Below the pieces are notes generated by a model that worked only from the letters and a program-made list of their open reading frames with translations, was not told the DNA's origin and searched no databases. Shown here piece after piece: positions 45,143-57,605 of a stretch of 64,000 nt of DNA; position 1 is the stretch's first letter; each line of letters starts with the position of its first letter. Source of the stretch: Porites lutea (lineage: Eukaryota > Cnidaria > Anthozoa > Scleractinia > Poritidae); contig NC_133204.1 of NCBI RefSeq assembly GCF_958299795.1, forward strand, positions 1,729,501 through 1,793,500, written 5' to 3'. A program made the position numbers and the translations under genes.

Positions 45143-48100
45143 TCAGGGACTATTGGACCCCGATTTCTCGACAACGCCGCGCTGAACAAACAGTTTATAA
45201 ATCTCTCTTTCTAAAGCTTCATTAGTTCCTTTAAGCCCTTCAACAACTTTATGCGCCCAGTGGAAGTACTCAGTAACTCTCTCTTTTGTCCAACCTTCTG
45301 GTGTAACCCGATTGAGGTCTCTTAAATTATACAGTTTGTCACCAAGTTTCACCAGCTTGGCTTTATGGCTGAAATGAATATTAAGTGAAAAGACTTGCTT
45401 TAATTTATAGTACTTGCAAATAATTATGATTTTCTTAAATTACTAAAGGTTACATTAAGCTTGCATAAATGGCTGATTTGTAAGCATACTCTAGGATGAC
45501 TGAAGCGCCAAGCACCCTAAAGACAATAAACCTGCAGCCTCAGTCTACAGTCCTAACCTTATAAAATACAATTTTTAGCAACAGTTTAAATACCAAGATA
45601 ATATCTTCCAGGAGAGGAGGATTTAATTTGCACATATGCAGGTTTGACCAAACATCCTGTAACTTAAACCCAAGCCACTTATCCTAAAAGCTCAAGTTAC
45701 ACCCACACCTACACATGTAAATTAAACCCATTTTTCTGGGAGCGTTCTTTCCCTTTCTTATCACAAAAGTGGTTTGATCTAAGAACCAAAGTGGCTTAAA
45801 ATCTGACCCGTATCCAGATGTCTCCTACTTCCAGATAGCTGCTCAAAAGCTACATTAACTTATGTCCACCTTACAGGCCCCTACGTGAAATTACAGGTGG
45901 GCTGGGTGGAATTTATTAGCACAGGAGCTCAGGCTAGTTACAATTATTTGCTTTATGCTAGATAAATTAACGAGTTTTTCCTAATTCTTTTTCACAGACA
46001 GAAAAATCCTCATGATTTATTGGGTAAGATATAGTACGTCACATAAAAAAAGTCTGCATATAAACTGACTGGTTCATTGAAGAAAACATATACCACCACT
46101 TATTGTGCACTTAGGAGGAAAGAGCAAACACCCAGAAATCAGTCTGCATTTGCAGGCCAGCCGCCACAAACACCTACTTTAAATTAACTTCAGAATGTTA
46201 TAGAAACTTTGGAACAAAATTCCTACAAACCTGCAACTTTTCGCATGCACTATCTGAAGCCTTTTACGTTCCATTTTTGGCAGAGTTTTATCATCTGTCA
46301 CTTCACTCACAATGTGTCGCACTTCAGGGCCAAATTTGGATTCTATTTCATCAAGAGTGGTATTGGTGTCTTCAACAGTATCATGAAGAATGGCTCCCTT
46401 ATCAAGAAAATAACGTACAAATATAACAAAAAAGAACATTAAAATCCCACTTTAGCTATTTTGTCATAAGATCAGAGTGCAAAGAAAGTTGTGTCCGATG
46501 GCCTGATGCTAGTGGATTTTGCTATCACACCAAAAAATTCTGTTCTTCACTTGTCCAAAAGGCAAGATAATTTTTTTGAGGAATTCAAATTATAGAAGAA
46601 CAGTAGTCAATCCTGGTCATCAAAACATTTTTTGTCAGAAAGCCAGAAGGGCAAGATTTAAAACTGACTTTCTTTACACCCTGAAGAGTGCTATGTTTTT
46701 GTGAGTAAAAATCTAGTTTTCATTGATTTCTAGAATAGCTTTGTAGATTCGAGCAGCATACAAGATGTATTTCACATATGAACAGAGTTAATGACCCACA
46801 ACAAGTTCCTAGGTCACAGTCAGTGGTTTAAGACCAGGGTTGTCACTAAGATTTCAAGGTGCTGGGTAAATACAACAAGTAGGTGGGGAATCAAACTGCT
46901 ACGGGATTCGTTTGGTTCTATTTGTCTTCTATTTTCCTTTAAAGTAGCCGGGGGCCTCGTTCATAGTACCTGGGAGGGGGGGAAGGACCCCAGCCCCCCG
47001 TGCATCATGCTTGTTTGCACATTTCTTTGCTGTCACTGCATGGCTATGGGTTGAAAATGCCTAATTTCAAGTTTTACAGAGGAAGTGCACAAGTGATGAT
47101 GAAATTTCCTCTCAGCTCCTTCTGAACTTGGATATGGTTCTTAGGAATTCAACTTTAGGAGGGTTCACCTACGTTTGACAAAGTTAGTGACCTGGAGTAA
47201 TCTCGATGAAGAATCAAGATTGAAAGAACGTAAATTCACTTTTTCAGTGACGCTCTCACTGCCATCGCCGTCCTCGGATCTTAAGGTCCCTACTGTGTCA
47301 CGAGTAATACTCTAATCTTTAGGGAGGGTAAACAGGGATACCAAAAACACTGAGGATTGTTGTCTAGTCTATTCTTCTTAAACCAATAACTGTAATGTAA
47401 ATATGTCTTAGTTTCCTTTCCCCTGCCTCAATTAGTTCCTTAGTTATTTGTTCATTGGTGGGAAAACTATACGTAATTAAATTATTAGCAAATGAGTTTT
47501 TAAAATAACATTTGTTGCTTGTTGTTGTTGTTAGGTATGGCAGACCCTCCAACTCTCTCAGTTTGGGCTGTCAACACACAGTCTCACGATTTAGCCTCTT
47601 AATCTCATGGTGTATCCAAAAATCTTGAAATTGTCAGACAATGGGAATCGCGTGATTTCAAAAAATCTGTATTCAAAATGGCGAATTGTATCAATTTATT
47701 TTGGGGGGATCTGGGTCCAATTCCAACCTCATTCCCATGAAACATAGATCAGCTAAGGTCTGCGGCAAAGCCTTAAAGCAAACTCAAATAATGTCCTATC
47801 AGCCTGGATAGTTAAACAGAATCTCAAACTTACTCAGAGATTTCAGAGCCTCAGCTGGACAGGAGCAGCCAAATATCATACAACATTTAAAAGTGAGTGG
47901 AGTAAATTATATCTAATGGGGGAAAGAAAACTATGACAAAAATAACCCGCCTTTTTGGTTTTGTTGGACTTGTTTGTAAACCTCTAGGTTTGTGGTGCCA
48001 ATCTCCAGGTTTTTTGGGGACTTCTTTTCAAACACTCCAGATTTGATGGTTTAGGGGTTGGAAGGTCTGGTATGGGGGATACCTAGAACACAGGGATACA

Positions 48101-48706
48101 AGATCACTGTACGACTTTTTAGCTCACTGTTCGCAGCTCGTCAGCACACCAAATTTCAAACCCCCCCCCCTCCCCCCCCCGCCTCCTCCCTCCCAAAATA
48201 GACATCTATCGACACCTTTAACCTGGCAATTCCCATAAACCTGATAAACCTTCTTCATTTTTGAATCAGCTCGAAACTAATATCAACCAGTTTGCAAACA
48301 AACACAGAGCACGTTCGATTTAATTCGATTAGGCGCAGATCCCGCTTATTAATTAGACGCTGAATAGAAACCCGGGCTTGTCAAACTGTTAAAACATTTT
48401 CCTGTCCAAAAATGTTAGTATTAAGAGATTGGAATGTGCTAAATAGGTAAGCTTATATAAAATCATATCCACTTGCCGGTTTGGCCGCAAGCTCACCTGA
48501 AGCACTCGGGAGTCATGAATTCCGCCTTCTTTCCAAAGAATATAAGCTACTCCGATAGGATGATTAATGTATGGAGTTTCCTCGGGATCTTTTCTTCTCT
48601 GGTCCTTATGTTTTATGGCAGCAAATTGGACTGCTTCTAGAATTCGGCCAATTACATTTATTGGGTTGTCCTGTATCAATCCGTCAGCGTCTTCTTCGTC
48701 CGCCAT
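45143..48706 (-). CDS. HDDC3: MESH1/HDDC3, metazoan SpoT-type HD hydrolase
   Basis: Three exons on the minus strand, 48706-48497, 46397-46231 and 45368-45143; 603 nt, 200 aa (human 179). MESH1 hydrolyses (p)ppGpp in vitro and acts as an NADPH phosphatase in animal cells. The metal-binding HD residues are all present with a constant +14 shift relative to human: His49 (TPYINHP), His75-Asp76 (ILHDTVEDT) and Asp136 ([11 protein letters not shown]). [16 protein letters not shown] and [12 protein letters not shown] are also conserved. The N-terminus has an extra acidic ~15 residues ([14 protein letters not shown]) and the C-terminus a short extension. The start is the only upstream ATG in frame. 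The protein is likely cytosolic, since no signal is seen. Confidence 0.97.
47030..47293. repeat. copy 2 of the TTAAG-ended dispersed repeat
   Basis: TTTGCACATTTCTTTGCTGT, CAAGTGATGATGAAATTTCC and GATGAAGAATCAAGATTGAA lead to an end CACTGCCATCGCCGTCCTCG followed by GATCTTAAG. Its complement matches the start of the 14.2 kb copy. It lies in a MESH1 intron. Confidence 0.6.
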
Positions 48707-51162
48707 TTTGAAACAAATTTCGTGCCCAGTCTCTTCTGATGCGGTTCATGATGTTCCGGGGAAGGGTGGGGCTTAACGTAGGCTATCGAGTTCGACTTCC
48801 ACTAAGAATGAATAGAATGCAAAGAACGCACTTTATCACGCGTACGCAAAGCACAACTCTGTCGTCCGCACTCCGTAACCTGTGGTTATTACCAGTTTAG
48901 TCCAAAAAGTTATTAATTTTGACCTCCTAAAGCGATTGACATCTGCATACCAATGTACAGTCGAACTACCCTAAATGGAAGGATTTAGTTGTCGCTTACG
49001 GAAGGGGGTCGCTTACGAGAGTCGAACCACAGGGGGTCTTTTTGAGGAATGATCTTTTGGAAGAAATTTTATTGCATGCAGTTTTTACGTTACGATAGCT
49101 TATATTAGTTCCGTGGTGTCACTATAAAAAGGTTTTTCGTATACTTTGAGTAGTACTTTGGTACTAGTTTAGTAGTTTAATCTCTATCCTGCGGATAACG
49201 CAACAGGTTTCCCTGATCGACCGATGTGTAGCTCTTTCTAACATTTGAACAACCAGGCGACGAGGGGTCTCTTACAAGATCAGGTTAAGCTATGGAAAAT
49301 TTTAAAACTGTCAACCCAAAAACAATTACTGTCGCTCACTAGAAATGGTCGTTTACTACAACTGGTTGAAAAGGGATTTGGATAAGTGTTGATTTGGTGT
49401 ATTGGATAAGTGGTCGCTTATGAGAGGAGGTCGCACATGAAGGTTAGGCTGGTAATTCAGTTTTATGTACGTTAGATTTACTGAGGTGCACAATTGAGCT
49501 CCTTACTTTTGACACTGGGACTGGTTCCTCGAAAGATGGCTGAGTTTAATCCAGGATTGAGCAAAATTTTAAGCAAGGTCGTCTTGTCAAGAACAAGCAC
49601 GAGCTTACAAAATACTGTTGTGCTTTTACTTCACGAAAAAGAAATTATAACACAAAATGTTACTCTAGGCAATGCATAGGAAGGTAAATACAAAAAATGA
49701 AACAAAATTTTAATCCTGAATTAGCTCTAATCGGCCTTTCAGGAAACCAAGTGTGAGCCGGCAAGGGAGGGCAAACCTATTGTGACATGCATGGTTAAAA
49801 CATTGTTCGAAATCGCCTTTATTCTCCCTTTCAATTACTTACAGTGCTTGTCAGGAGCCGATTAATCTCGGCTCCTGTGCTTGTATAAAGTGTTTTCAAG
49901 TCAGACAGGCGTCATATCGTGCACACAGCAATGAAAAAAAAACGTAATGTTATATGACAGAATTAAGATCAGTTATTACCCTGGAAAGCAGGGGATTATA
50001 ATAATATTTAGGGCCTCTTGAGCCCGGGGGAGAAGGCTACTTCTTTGTAAGTGGCTAATAGGGATGTGCCGCGGATGGGGTCGCATTTTCATGACTAGAT
50101 TGACTACAATAGGGTCGCATTTTAAATGGAGTTAATAGAGTCGCACCTTTTCTGATTTTGGGGTAAGACAGTTCTTCTTATTTACGGCTAGCAAACGTAT
50201 CAGAATATTTGGACTGTAGGTGAAAAATGAAGTGTTCTTCATTCAATTTAAAGAATGGGTCAATATTTTAGGATGACCTACCTATATTTTAGGATTGAAA
50301 AGGTAGATACATAAATAGAAAGTGACTAAGTTGGGATCGGGAAAATTACATATTTGCCCAAAATGTGACTATGATGGGGTCTATAGTTGGCCACAGATAA
50401 GACTATAATGGGGTAGGGGCTTTGGAGGCCAGCGGCACATAACCAGCAAAAATTGACCCAAGAAACCCCCCCCCCCCCCCCCCCCACCGGGCTCTTGATT
50501 TAACACTGCTTGATTACAAAGATCGTATCTTAATATTTTATGGTTTCTTAACTTACTGATTGCCGCGAAAATTTTACTAAGTAATACTACTCACGTTATT
50601 TATGATGGTTAGCAATAAAGCTCATATCTATTTGATCAGCAAAGATTTTTACTTCGTCAGTAGCGTATTTCTTCTCATCAATTCCGGTCTTAAACTATAA
50701 ATTCATTGCAACTTATTGTACTCATATAAATCTGGATAAATTTGTAAAGGGTAGGAGTTACAAACGGACAGCTTTCCCGTTAAGAAAGAATTACACATGC
50801 GTCCGTTGCATTGATTTACCAGTTTCATGGCTCAGTTCGCCTTGTAAAATAAAAGCCCCTAAACCAAATATCACCTATGGTAACTACTGATTGGGTTCAT
50901 TTCCATGAGGCAAATGATCCCCACTGAGTCATGCGGAATCAGTTAAATATTTCAGGTAGAGTATCTACAATTGTAGGTTTATTGGAAGAAATATTCTTCA
51001 TTTTCCGTGGATTAAATATAGCTATAGATGATAATGGCACTGCATCGTCCAGTCGGTCTTTGACTGATATATAAAGTATTTCCCGGAATGGAAGAAAACT
51101 TGCCGAGCACTCCGAAATGAACTGATTTTTAAGATTAGCCTCTGCTTTCAAACGCGTAGAAC
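48707..51162. other. intergenic interval with repeats upstream of MESH1
   Basis: The first 100 bp should carry the MESH1 promoter. At about 48980-49445 lies the second copy of the TCGCTTACGAGAG repeat (first copy at 28.2 kb), and at 50017-50498 a long MITE. No host gene is supported. Confidence 0.5.
50017..50498. mobile_element. GGGTCGCAT-rich MITE with CTTGAGCCCGG ends
   Basis: The left end TCTTGAGCCCGGGGGAGAAG is complementary to the right end CCCCCACCGGGCTCTTGA. Internal repeated blocks such as GGGATGTGCCGC, GGGTCGCATTTTCATG and GGGTCGCATTTTAAATG lead to GCCAGCGGCACATAACC. A run of about 20 C sits near 50466-50485. The element at 57.5 kb belongs to a related type. Confidence 0.65.
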
Positions 51163-53560
51163 TCAGTCAAAATGTAAAAACATGACTATTCCAGCCAAAA
51201 GATGCGTGAAGTATGTGGCCTCTACTGACGGCGAAGCATTGCACTGGTCGACGTTGCAGCAGTCCACTGAACACCAGTCTCCAAACTCCACACATTGTTC
51301 GCCACTGCAAAGATCCTGATATCCACAACCTTTAGTATAGATATGCTTCTCCGAGTTCTCGATCTTGGTAGCTCTGTGCACTTTGAAACAAACGTCGAAT
51401 TCTTCGTCCACATTTGAACAATTAACAAGCATTCGATTCTTCTCGCAGCCTTCCCACGAAACCATAGACTGGCACACGTTACACAGCAAAGCAGAACCTG
51501 AAAATGATCATGTCAATAGCCTTGATGAGCAATTGAGTAAACGAAATAGACAAGAAATAATTTTCGCAGTTCTAACAAAGGAAGGAGGAGTTACTTTCAA
51601 ACAACCCGGATGTGTTGCGTCGGTCGGGAATTTGCTTTATCATCTTATATTAGTGTTTCGCAGTAAAAAGATTATAAAGCGCTCGCATTTGAATTGCAGT
51701 TTTCACACTGGCAGATTGTCCGTCTGAGAGAGACGGATAATTCGTCTTCGAAATCCGTTAAAATTGACGGATGAACAGATGGATAAAGTCACGCGGATAG
51801 TTCAACAAAAATTAAAACCTTTGCATTTTCAAATTAAGTCGTATTATCTGTCTCACGCAAATTATCCAATGGATAATTGCAGATGGATAATCCGTCTCTT
51901 GTGTGAAAACGGCCAATTCCTTGTTAAAACGCGGGAACTTGCATTGCACCAACAAGACATTAAAAGTTAAGGTTGAGGAACAATGCCCATACTCAGCACC
52001 TTTTCAGGTAATTTACTTTAGCAGCTTAGTATATGAATAGTAGTCAATTTCCAAAGCTATTATCAATCATTTTTGGCCTTAAGATAGGCGTGGGGAAGGG
52101 AACCTGTGACGAAACGCAACTGCTGCTAGGGTAGCTACATAACGCTAGAAACCTTAATAGAATGCGTGCTGATAAAACAAATCGTTACCAATTAAGCTTT
52201 TCCTTTCTTGGTCAATTTATCAGCGTATATCAACCGCAAACACTGACAAATTAAAGTGGAACTATTTGAGGCCGGGAAAGCCGTACACCCCCAGCTATTT
52301 CCCAAAGCGGAGCTCTGCGGAAAAGGTCAGTGCCGTAGAAACTGCGCCGGTCGCTTTTTTAACCGTCCTCGCTCCCGTGGCCTTCATGGTTGCCGGGTGG
52401 TTTAAGCTCCCTGGATATGACTGCAGTATAAGACCGTTCAACTATTGATAAATGTGAAATGATTCACGCTCTTTAAATTACCGGGATTTTTTCCAGTAGT
52501 TTATTTGAATTCTTAGAGACTGGGCCGCACTCGCAAGATAAACTGAGTAGAATCCAAAAAGATGTGTAACTGATTTCGTTGTCGCGCTTTTAAGCCCCGC
52601 ATAAAGCCTTTTGTGCAAAGAACTTCAAAGAAATGTACCAAAAGGAGCATCGGGAGTACCTTTTAGAGCTTTTTAGTTACAAGCACTGCAGGTTTGTCTC
52701 TCTTTCAGATAGTTTATTTTTTGAAGATATTGCCATCGCTGTAAACCGAGCTTACGACATGGACGGGGAAAAACACGGCATAAATAAGAAAGACGTAACT
52801 CAATTGTTCATTATTTCAACTCGTTGAAATATGTGGAATGAATTGCATCACCCCCGGCGTATAAATTTTTTTAAAATATTGTCCTCGTGTATTCACGAGA
52901 TATTTTGTAGGTATGATCCTTTTCACGCTTTTGTGTTTAACTTGCGTACTTTTGCATTAATCATTTTTATCTTTTCCTTCTCAAAATTAAAGCGAATAGT
53001 TTCCTTAATTCAAAGCAAATAGAGGATGTGTTAAAATAACGTGAAAATGAGTTGTTAAATTGTTTTCGCCGGCTTTTGAAATTCAATTTATCAAATTATC
53101 AACAAATCTTTCATAAGCTCAATTTGCCTTAAGTTTTGTTAGAGAAATAATACACTGATTAACAAAAGCATGTTGTGTACAATGATCATGTTGCCTTATT
53201 GTGTTTTGCCCACAATGGTATGGTACGAGAAGTATCTTGGCTCGCAGCTTCCATCATCTCTAAAACGCTTCAGCGAACTGCATCGTATTCAGATACATTT
53301 TGCAACCTTAAAAATAACCGTGCAAAATAGTTTGCTCAAATTTGAACAATATCAGTAATATAGCGTCACTTGGCTTGTTGCAGCCAAGAATCTGTTAAAC
53401 AAAGGCTATAAAGATGGTTGATTTTACACGGATATTTAGTTCTCTTCATTTAAGAACAACAACATTCTAATTAAAATGATTCGAAATATACTTTTACAAT
53501 TCACTTACCTGCGTAAATAAAAAGAAACAAAGTTGAGGTAAGAAAAATAAATTTGATCAT
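51163..53560 (-). CDS. Ly6/uPAR three-finger protein 5
   Basis: Two exons: 53560-53509 (signal peptide MIKFIFLTSTLFLFIYAG) and 51497-51163, with a phase-1 GT-AG intron; 387 nt, 128 aa. The LU domain opens LLCNVCQSMVSWEGC and closes with CCNVDQCNAS; 12 cysteines follow the shared pattern. The C-terminus (THLLAGIVMFLHFD) is short and moderately hydrophobic, compatible with a GPI signal but the weakest of the set. Strand, exon phase and domain layout match loci 1, 3 and 4. A MITE sits in the intron. Confidence 0.88.
51700..51910. mobile_element. MITE with GTTTTCACAC ends and GGATAAT units
   Basis: The left end GTTTTCACACTGGCAGATTG and right end CTCTTGTGTGAAAAC are inverted. The interior has GACGGATAATTCGTC, GACGGATGAAC, AATGGATAATTGCAG and ATGGATAATCCGTC. 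It is about 211 bp, in the Ly6-5 intron. Confidence 0.65.
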
Positions 53561-54054
53561 TTTTACGTCAAGAGAGCTCAAGTTCGTGGATCGGAAACAC
53601 ACGTTGTTTTGACCAAAAAGTGACAAGTACCCTCTTTTTAATTGAGAAAATACTATGGAAACAAAAATACGTTTAATGTTATGTTCATTGTAATACTGAG
53701 GCAATGGAGAATCGTAAAGAAGTTATACGTTCATGATTGTCGGCCTTGAGTGCGAAGCCATACTCTATCTAAATATCATTAAAATTAGAAATATTCGCCC
53801 TCTTAATTTAATTCTAAAATAAAATATTGAAAGCGAAACCACTTAAAGGCAACGTTTATAAACGAGCAGGTTAATTATGCTTGCACGGAAATGTCCTATT
53901 GGTCATCTCAAGTCGTGCTTTCTTTATCCTTCTCCTCCCTAAAGTGAAATGGTTTTTTACACCAGATTTTTAAAGCTTAAAGAAAAGATCTCAAGAAGAA
54001 CTATTGAAATTAAAAAGATATGTAACAATAAGGATAAAAAACACTGGGCCCGTA

Positions 54055-54410
54055 TTGAGATGTCAGTGACGGCAACGCAAACATAAAAAAGCAAGGTTTA
54101 ATAAGCAAAACAACTCTGCACATGCAACGCACTTTTCGGTACATTTCTTAATCTACCGTCACTGCACGAGTACGCCCTGAAATTTCCTTAGGAGACGTTT
54201 TCAAGAGGGCGTAAACACACGATTAAGAACTTTTCTTTCTCTTTTCAAACTTGAATCAGTGTGTCTCATATGAATTCACCCCCAGAAGAATGCGTCTACA
54301 TTTGACAAACTGAGCAAATATGAATCAATTGCGATCAATTTTGAGAAAACTAAAATCCACTTTTTAGCTAAGTTTTCGCTGCAACGCAGTCTTCGTGGAA
54401 AGGTTCAACT
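54055..54410 (+). repeat. copy 3 of the TTAAG-ended dispersed repeat
   Basis: GTCAGTGACGGCAACGCAAA, GGTTTAATAAGCAAAACAAC, TACATTTCTTAATCTACCGT and GTCTACATTTGACAAACTGA follow the order of the copies at 14.2 and 47.0 kb. It is noncoding. Confidence 0.55.
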
Positions 54411-55199
54411 CTTGCAAGAAAACACCTCAAGTGAAAACAAAAATAATAATTAACAACAACAATAATAGTGACAATAATAGTAATAATATTAAAACAGCAA
54501 TCATCTGAATAAAAATATAGAAAAAAACTAGCCTTTTAAGATTTCAATAGCACTGATTGGAACCTGTAATATGTTTTAGATGTCTTCAATTCCTTTGTTT
54601 CACGCGTTTGCAACAAAGGAAAGGGAAGAGGTGTGCTCGCAGGCTAAATAAGGCAAATATTTATACGCCACACAGTCAAAACATGTCAATAAAAACAGAA
54701 ACCAAATGCTCAGAACAAAAACGGAACGTACTGATGGAGAGAAATCAAGTTGAAAGTCAGGAAATTGTCCGAAATCAAATTAAATGAATTTTAGGAAAAA
54801 AATACATGAATACCACATTAGAACTGAGGGATGAAGAGTTTAATGAACACACGTGCAAGATTATCGCTGCGATAAACTTAATTTTTTTAATTAATCATTT
54901 TTCCGCTGTTAATTCTACTGCATGTGATATTCATATATTCATAACACGTGAAAGATCACCGGTCGCGCACATACAATACAGTACAATGCATTTTATTACT
55001 TCTCCCAATTTGGTTTTCGGAATTAATTTACAAGATTATTCAGGTATGATCTTCACGTGTTGAATCTTTCTCCCGCAGCTCAAATTTATTGAAATTTCAT
55101 ATTCACTATCATTCGTATAATTTATTCCTTATTTCATCTTCATCCGGGGTTTATAATGAACCCGGTAACTGACAAGTTACCAGTTGGACCAATTGGCTT

Positions 55200-55570
55200 A
55201 TTTGTAGCTTGTTAGCTCAACTGATTATGGCGCTTCACAGGTATCGCAGAGGTTTCTACACAGACTTCAACAGTTCGAATCCCGAACACCCCTCAATACA
55301 TAGAGAAACGGTGATTAATTTCGGCGAGAGTTCTGTAACGGAGCGACGAAGCTGGGCCGGGCCGATCTCTAATCGGATAAGTGTTCATACAAGAAAAGCT
55401 ATCCGGTACAATGTAGACATGGCCTACGAAATTCGATTTATGGGTCGTCTTGGATCGTTTGACTTCTGTATATCTCTCGAAACTAGTAGAGCCGATGCTA
55501 TTGGTGGCCCGAACATGGGATTTCAACGCTGTGGCAGGAGTATGGCGCTCTACCCGGTAATGGATCATTA
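55200..55570 (+). mobile_element. tRNA-headed SINE-like repeat
   Basis: A box-A-like TTAGCTCAACTGATT and a box-B-like AGTTCGAATCCCG stand in the right order near the 5' end, followed by a long body whose open frames exist on both strands. The head is too degraded for a functional tRNA. Confidence 0.45.
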
Positions 55571-56529
55571 GGGTTCCATAGAAACAAAGCTCCCCTCGTG
55601 GTATTCTTTTGAGGTATTCTTTTGCAAGAAAATAGGAAAGAATAATGTTTCATTCTTAAAGTATCATTTTACTTACACATGGGCTGGGTTTTCAGTCTTT
55701 TATTTTTCCTTCTGACTACTTTGTTCCAGAACAAACAGTTTGGGCGGCGTATTGTCATAAAAGGCTGCTTTAAAATGAATAATGGTTATCTATTGCCATG
55801 CATGAGAAGAAAGAGGCCTTTGATACCATTGAATACTGAGGCGGTGAAAACGAAGACACATTCGCTCAAAAGCGCAGCCATAATTTTTTTTAATAATCTT
55901 TTAAAATTAGTACGAAAGGACAATAGACTCGAATTCGAATATATAAGTTAACAAAATAAGTTACCCACGTTAGTCCACCTTGAAATGACTAAACTAATCC
56001 CGACTTACAGCCTTGTTTTGAAACAAACAAAAGGGTAATTTCATTTGCTGTTTCACGATTACTTGTTTAATAAGTCAATAAGATATAGAAAACAAAAAGA
56101 ATAGCCTCCGCTTCAGTCACCGCTAGTTTTGAGTTCAGTCGCAGGTCGGTTGAAGTACCTGACTTGGCACTTATTACGTCCTAGCTCGTTTACGTATCGT
56201 ATTCTTTCAGATTATTCAGTTGGTTACAATTTCCGTTTTTCGCTTCTTCCTGATTAAAATTTCCATTCACCCGACCCTATCAGAGGTTCCTACATAATTT
56301 AAAAGGCTGTCTCTGAAATGACGAAACTTTTAGCCTTTTGTGAAGGTGGGACAAACGACATGTTCAGAAGTCACATTCAGAATCGAAATGAGTTTAAGAA
56401 TAATGAACGAATATATATTTCTAAAAACAGATTTTAAAAACATTGGTTGAGTTTTCATCGGCGTTGTTGTTTTCATCGACATATCGGCTTGCCTTCATAC
56501 GAATTAGTTTCAGTTAGTTTTGTTTGAGA

Positions 56530-57035
56530 AAAAAAAATGGCAGGACAACTTAAAAGTTATGAATGCTTTCACAAGAACTTCAGCCGTTGAAACATTGATA
56601 TATACTTACGAATCTTAGTTATATTTCTAAGGTGGTAGAATGCCCCTTTCACTATATTGTAGACGTGAAAAGACATCGTTACAGTGTTATCGAAGATGAC
56701 GCCGACATAACGCGCCTTATTTGAAGGCTTGATGATATCGGTTCTTATTTTAATATAAGGAAGCCGTGGGGGTAATGTCTGAACCTAGAATAGAGAATGA
56801 GAAGTTCCGTTTTGTCATTATTTAGTTAGTCATCCAGTTAGTGATATCGACAAGACAGGTTTCAATCCGGGAAATTGTAGTGGAAAGATCAACGCTATCA
56901 TCACAACTGAAGGTGGTGTACAGCATATAGATGGAATACACCAAATCTGAGCTGACGAACTGAAGAAGTAAATCCATGAATCTGAACCGACTGGGAACGA
57001 TCCGTAAGAGTAAGACTGAAGCCATGCAACCGCTT
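56530..57035 (-). mobile_element. LINE A, 3' reverse-transcriptase part
   Basis: On the minus strand LQSYSYGSF is followed by a YTTFSCDDSVDLSTTISRIE block and DITNWMTN, then by SNKARYVGVIFDNTVTMS. These are the post-catalytic thumb and linker motifs of a CR1/L2-type LINE. Several frame changes are present. Sequence logic places it directly after the segment at 61770-63880, so both are one element split by about 4.7 kb. Confidence 0.75.
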
Positions 57036-57199
57036 TTCCTTTTATGTTGGGAAAGAAATAGGTGATGCTTAACTTTTATAAGTATTTAGTGATTTAAAAT
57101 ATCTATTAGAAATTGACACTTGTAGCGCACAAATATTAGATTTCGTGACATGAGATTTCACAGTAATGCAGACAACGCTCTGCAATGTAGATTACGCTC

Positions 57200-57569
57200 T
57201 ATTTAGGTAAGACAGGGGCTGGGAAAATTTGGATATAGCAGGAAAAAGGGAGGTGTGGCCATCTATGTAAGGCCTGGGATGATAACCTCAAGGTTCTGGA
57301 CGTTTACCGCTCCAGACTTTTTCAACTTCTCGGTTTAACTTTGTTTTTCCGTATGCTAATTTGTGGCGTTTACAACCCACCGAAGCATAAATACCGAGAC
57401 GCGGATTTGATGAATTATCTCTATAGCTTTGTGGACTCGGTGTTGGATAAACACCCTGACACGGTTGTTCTGTGCGGCGGCGACATCAGTCGATTGGACA
57501 CGTATGAACTCAACGCATTGTCGGGATAGGACGTTCTGGTCGATTTCCCCATGAGAGGTAACCCCGGGA

Positions 57570-57605
<36 letters not shown>

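Larger units (their letters stand above)
53561..56529. other. intergenic interval, gene-free, with two dispersed repeats
   Basis: It contains copy 3 of the TTAAG-ended repeat (about 54055-54410) and a tRNA-headed SINE-like unit (about 55200-55570). A single open frame at 55679-55951 starts with a hydrophobic stretch (MGWVFSLLFFLLTTLF) but has no cysteines, splice context or recognised domain. No host gene is supported. Confidence 0.45.

Noticed and set aside
51740-51905. Repeated GGATAAT units that might suggest a CRISPR-like array or satellite
   Set aside because: Units are inverted and irregular, with MITE ends at both sides; the genome is eukaryotic.
55205-55285. Second tRNA-like box A/box B pair
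   Set aside because: Spacing and stems are degraded; it behaves as the head of a repeat.
55679-55951. 90-codon plus-strand frame with hydrophobic N-terminus
   Set aside because: Signal-peptide-like start only; no cysteines, no domain and no splice sites, in a gene-free repeat-rich stretch.
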